DNA of 64,000 bases, taken from Hymenolepis diminuta. Taxonomy: Eukaryota; Platyhelminthes; Cestoda; Cyclophyllidea; Hymenolepididae. The notes below the pieces were generated by a model that searched no databases, was not told the origin of the DNA, and saw only the letters and a program-made list of their open reading frames with translations. Below, in pieces: positions 60,401 to 64,000 of this stretch. The first letter of the stretch is position 1; every line of letters begins with the position of its first letter. Location of the stretch: the NCBI GenBank assembly GCA_900708905.1, contig CAADRB010000097.1:62001-126000 (forward strand). Direction: 5' to 3'. The position numbers and the translations under genes were made by a program.

Positions 60401-63400
60401 TCCTTTCTCAGGCGCTAGATTATTGCAGTTTAATTCTTCCTTACTCATATCCGGTAATGAAATCTACCAACTTTTCTATTGCTGTCTGACTAGGGAGTAA
60501 TCCTACGGCACCGTGGGATAAGAGCTCATACCCACTCTCATTTAATCGCAATTCATAAGACAGAAAGACTCAACCGAAATCTTTCTTGGAGACCATCAGT
60601 CTGCACAAAATGAAAATGAGACTAACATAATCATTCAGTAATTTAAATTTGAACAGTTCTAGAGAAACTTTTCCTCCTTCTTTCATACCAATCAAGCATG
60701 TGAAACTTGTATTACAGACATCCTAATCGGAAAACACTTCACTGTGTGCACTGTACTTTCTCCGTCATACTGAACTCATTGGCTAATCTCAAATTATTCA
60801 ACTATATATTTGGTGATCTATAATGAAAAAAACTCCTAAATAATAGTCTCACATTTTCATTTACAGAGTATAGTATTTAATCTCTCATCTGAATTTTTAC
60901 TTTAGGTACATCGGAGATGGTAGATAATTGGCCCTGAGATATGGTCTCAGTCATTGACAATAATGGGTTAGTACAGTGGATACCTCTGTAGTGGAAAATT
61001 CTATCTGTATATTGCAACATAGGTCGTTTTAATTAATAATGATTCGATTGCTTTCAGAATTTTTCACTTGTACAGCCTGAGTTTACTTTTAATTATTTGC
61101 CAACGACAAAAAAATCACTCTGCCAAGAAAATAGACCTTATACATTAATAATTTAAATGTAACAATTATATATGCCTTAGGGAATCAAATTGAGTATTCT
61201 TATATTCAAACCTGTCTATATTGCATATAGAGATCTAAATGAAAGCTGTTAATATTCATTAACGAAACTGATCTCGACCATACTTGAATCTTTATAATTT
61301 TCACTTATTCTACAAAAGACCTTCAATTTTATACGTTATTTATGTCAAAATAATGTCAAAACATTTTTTCAAACCTTCTTATCTATTGTCCGTAGCCCAA
61401 GTGATCATATTGATCATTATGAAACGCTTAGACTCAAAGGAACAAATGAAATATTTGCAACAACGAAGACACCTTCATCACCTTATTAGAAAAGGATTAT
61501 TTTTGCATATAAATTCTTGCCTGATTACCCAGTAACATAAAAATTAATATACATGTTTTATAGTCGGAGGAAACAAAAAATTCTGCGGCCCAGTAAGTGA
61601 ATTCTATTATACAATTCACATTAATTCTACTTAGAGCATTGAGAATACTCAATATTACCTCGCATTCAATTTAATAACAAGCGGAAGCACAACATAAGCA
61701 TAATATTATTTTATTCTTAGCATTTATCCTTACCAAGCGTGCCTAACGGAACACTTTCTTCTTTAAGTGCGTAAGGGGAGTCAACGCTGGACTTAATGTA
61801 TTGCAAAATATACCAGAAAAAAATAGTTTTGATATTGGCGTTAAACTAATTAAATTAAAATGATATTCTAAACAACCATTGAAGTGCATAAAAATCCAAC
61901 CAAAATTGTGAAAATGTATCATGATTATATTTCAAGTCAAAATACAAAAGAACAATCATTTACTCAATTTAACTAAGTGGATACTCCAATCATCTCTCCT
62001 CGATTGATATTATTTTAGTATTTTCTATTATGAACTTATCAAAAATTGATATTAAAAATATAATAAATACTTCTCTGGATTTGATTCTTCTGACTTGAAA
62101 ACGCTATTCCACAATTGAAAGTCCTCAAAACAGGCTTCATTTAAACTAAAATTGTCTCAAACCCTTGAAATAAGAAGGGAAAAATTATTTCTTGCAAAGT
62201 AAAATGAAAAATTGTACATCTCCTAAGTGAAAATTTTGCATTTCACTGATGAATATCTTGCAAGCTTTATTTTATAATGTTTTTTTTAACTACTATTTTA
62301 TAACTTTGGACAAGGATTTAAACAAGTTCTTCCTTTAAAGTAGTGATAAACATCATTCCATTTTAATGCATCTCTATTGACTTTTTGATTCTTAGTGTCC
62401 CATAAACTTGCCTCTGTACCACTGCTCAGTAATTCTTTAAAACAGCACTTCTTCCAAGGTCAACTAAATTTTCCAAGTTAAATCAACTAGACTCCGATTT
62501 TCGTCGACTTACCGAAATTAAAAAAAACATATTTATATTACTATATTTAAGTTGTCCCTAATTATCACAAAATTTGCAGGCAGATAGTTGTACTCACTGA
62601 GTGAATTTTGTCAAAAAAGATTTTTAAATAACAATGCCTAAAAACGGACGAATTTCAGCAAAAATTTTTTAGACCAATCATGCCTTAAATGAAAAAATGA
62701 GCATTTTTGTAGTTAATAGCCATTTTTTGCATCGCAACACTAAGTTGAAGGTCGTTAAAAAATTAGCCTCGACATAATCAGATGTAGCGCGTTTATCCCA
62801 GAAAAATTTGCAGATGCTCTCATGGTTCGAAAAAAAATGTTGACCATGATTTAAGCAACTGATTTCATGTAATTTTTCATTCACGAATTTTGAGTTATTT
62901 GATGTTTAAAATTAATGCAAATTTTCGTTGATGATGGTAGTTTAAATGCTTACTACCTCTTAAGATGCCTTAAGTAGATAAAAGGATTGAATCTGTTTCA
63001 ATAAAGATTTCTAATTGATCCTATAATTAAGTTATTCACACTACACCCATGACCTATTGACTTTCAACATTATTCAGGCTAATAATAGTTGTTGATTCCG
63101 TTGAAGAGAAGCACTCACCAGTATGGTGTATTGGTGTCAATTTCAAGAGATCTACGCCCCATCTTGTCTCCAAATATTCTACTCAAACGTATTCCTCCTT
63201 TTCGCTATTCTCATGACTGACAACAATTTAGTTCTCATAAACTTATCTCTTCCATTTCTAAACAAACTGATCCTTTTGTACGTTTTTAAGTTCCTGAAGT
63301 TCGTCTCTTTGCCTTTCCATAGTCAGCTACCAGGGGGTCCGAGGCATAATAAACGGCACTCAAATCGAAACTCTTTTATGATAAGCGTCATTATATCATC

Positions 63401-64000
63401 CACCTTGTTAACTAATTTTCTATATTAGCTTATTTCTTATCACTCTGTAATGATAATCCGGGATTGATAAACCTATGATGAGGTAATTTAGGTGCATGCT
63501 ATTTTCATTTGGCTATTAAACTTCCAGTTGTTTCCAGGACTGGACAATTTAGTCGTTCCGGATTATATTTTTTCCTAATCTTCTCGCATTGAAAAACTGG
63601 TAAACAGGCTCGAATCCTAGTAAGTTTTCAAGAACGAGTTTAAAAATTTGCAAAGTGAGACTGTTCTGCACTTTGGAATATTTCGTCTATGCTCCTGTAA
63701 TCCTAGTTCATACTAGATATGACTAGATTATAATTTGTCTAGTTCCGGAGATAGGAATAAGGCAGAACAGCACTTACTGCAAGACATAAAGCTAATTAAA
63801 CAAAAAACGCTATAGGTACAAAATTTGTCAAAATACCGCTGACAGTTTTGTCTCAACTGTCAGGAGCGGCGTGACAAGGACTAAGAATTAGAGACTACTT
63901 TTGGGAATCGTTTGTCTTGAAAGTGTATCTTTGAGTTTTTTGCCAATATCTCGTCAAAAATTATCAAATATCACTCTGGTCACTGTTCCATTATAATATC

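Larger units (their letters stand above)
47961..64000. other. Right flank, 16 kb without a supported gene
   Basis: AT-rich. Contains SINE-like copy e, the tRNA-like fragment at 54.3 kb, possible old coding remnants on the minus strand at 48318-49182, and a C/T-rich run at 58620-58710. Remaining ORFs are short, hydrophobic or Lys/Asn/Ile-rich, as expected by chance at this composition. Confidence 0.5.

Overview
This window is AT-rich eukaryotic DNA, almost certainly from an invertebrate animal. There is no operon structure. Coding sequence occurs as short exons with GT/AG borders, separated by introns of 0.5 to 7.6 kb. The base composition, the very divergent Ig sequences and a local family of tRNA-derived SINE-like repeats would suit a flatworm (tapeworm or fluke). 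That placement is a guess; nothing seen here proves it.

The one gene that can be reconstructed with confidence lies on the minus strand. Ten exons between 40750 and 5419 join in frame into 964 residues of a cell-surface adhesion receptor. It has a signal peptide followed by seven immunoglobulin-like domains. The first two Ig domains match the nephrin/SNS/Hibris/SYG-2 and Kirre/SYG-1 family, and having more than five Ig domains favours the nephrin (SYG-2) branch. The fibronectin III domain, transmembrane helix and cytoplasmic tail expected of that branch were not found in 1-5418, so the 3' end of the gene probably lies off the left edge. Two of the ten exons (14664-14789 and 12676-12805) are short, carry no long ORF and complete Ig5.

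Upstream of the gene (40.75-48 kb) are two possible 5' ends. One is the signal-peptide exon at 40.4-40.75 kb, preceded by a CpG-rich stretch with CCAAT and CACGTG motifs. The other is a CpG-rich stretch at 47.59-47.96 kb with two strong donor sites and a short second signal-like coding start. Between them, on the plus strand, is an unrecognised probable last exon with an acidic C-terminus and a poly(A) signal (43730-44005).

The introns and the right-hand 16 kb are mostly plain AT-rich sequence. They hold seven SINE-like copies or heads, all pointing the same way as the receptor gene; a direct repeat pair with a fixed 1740-nt offset around degenerate sequence (27.69-29.62 kb); a perfect 12-bp hairpin; and several GC-richer islands without ORFs that may be conserved regulatory DNA. 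No rRNA, bona fide tRNA, CRISPR array or intact transposase/reverse transcriptase was recognised.
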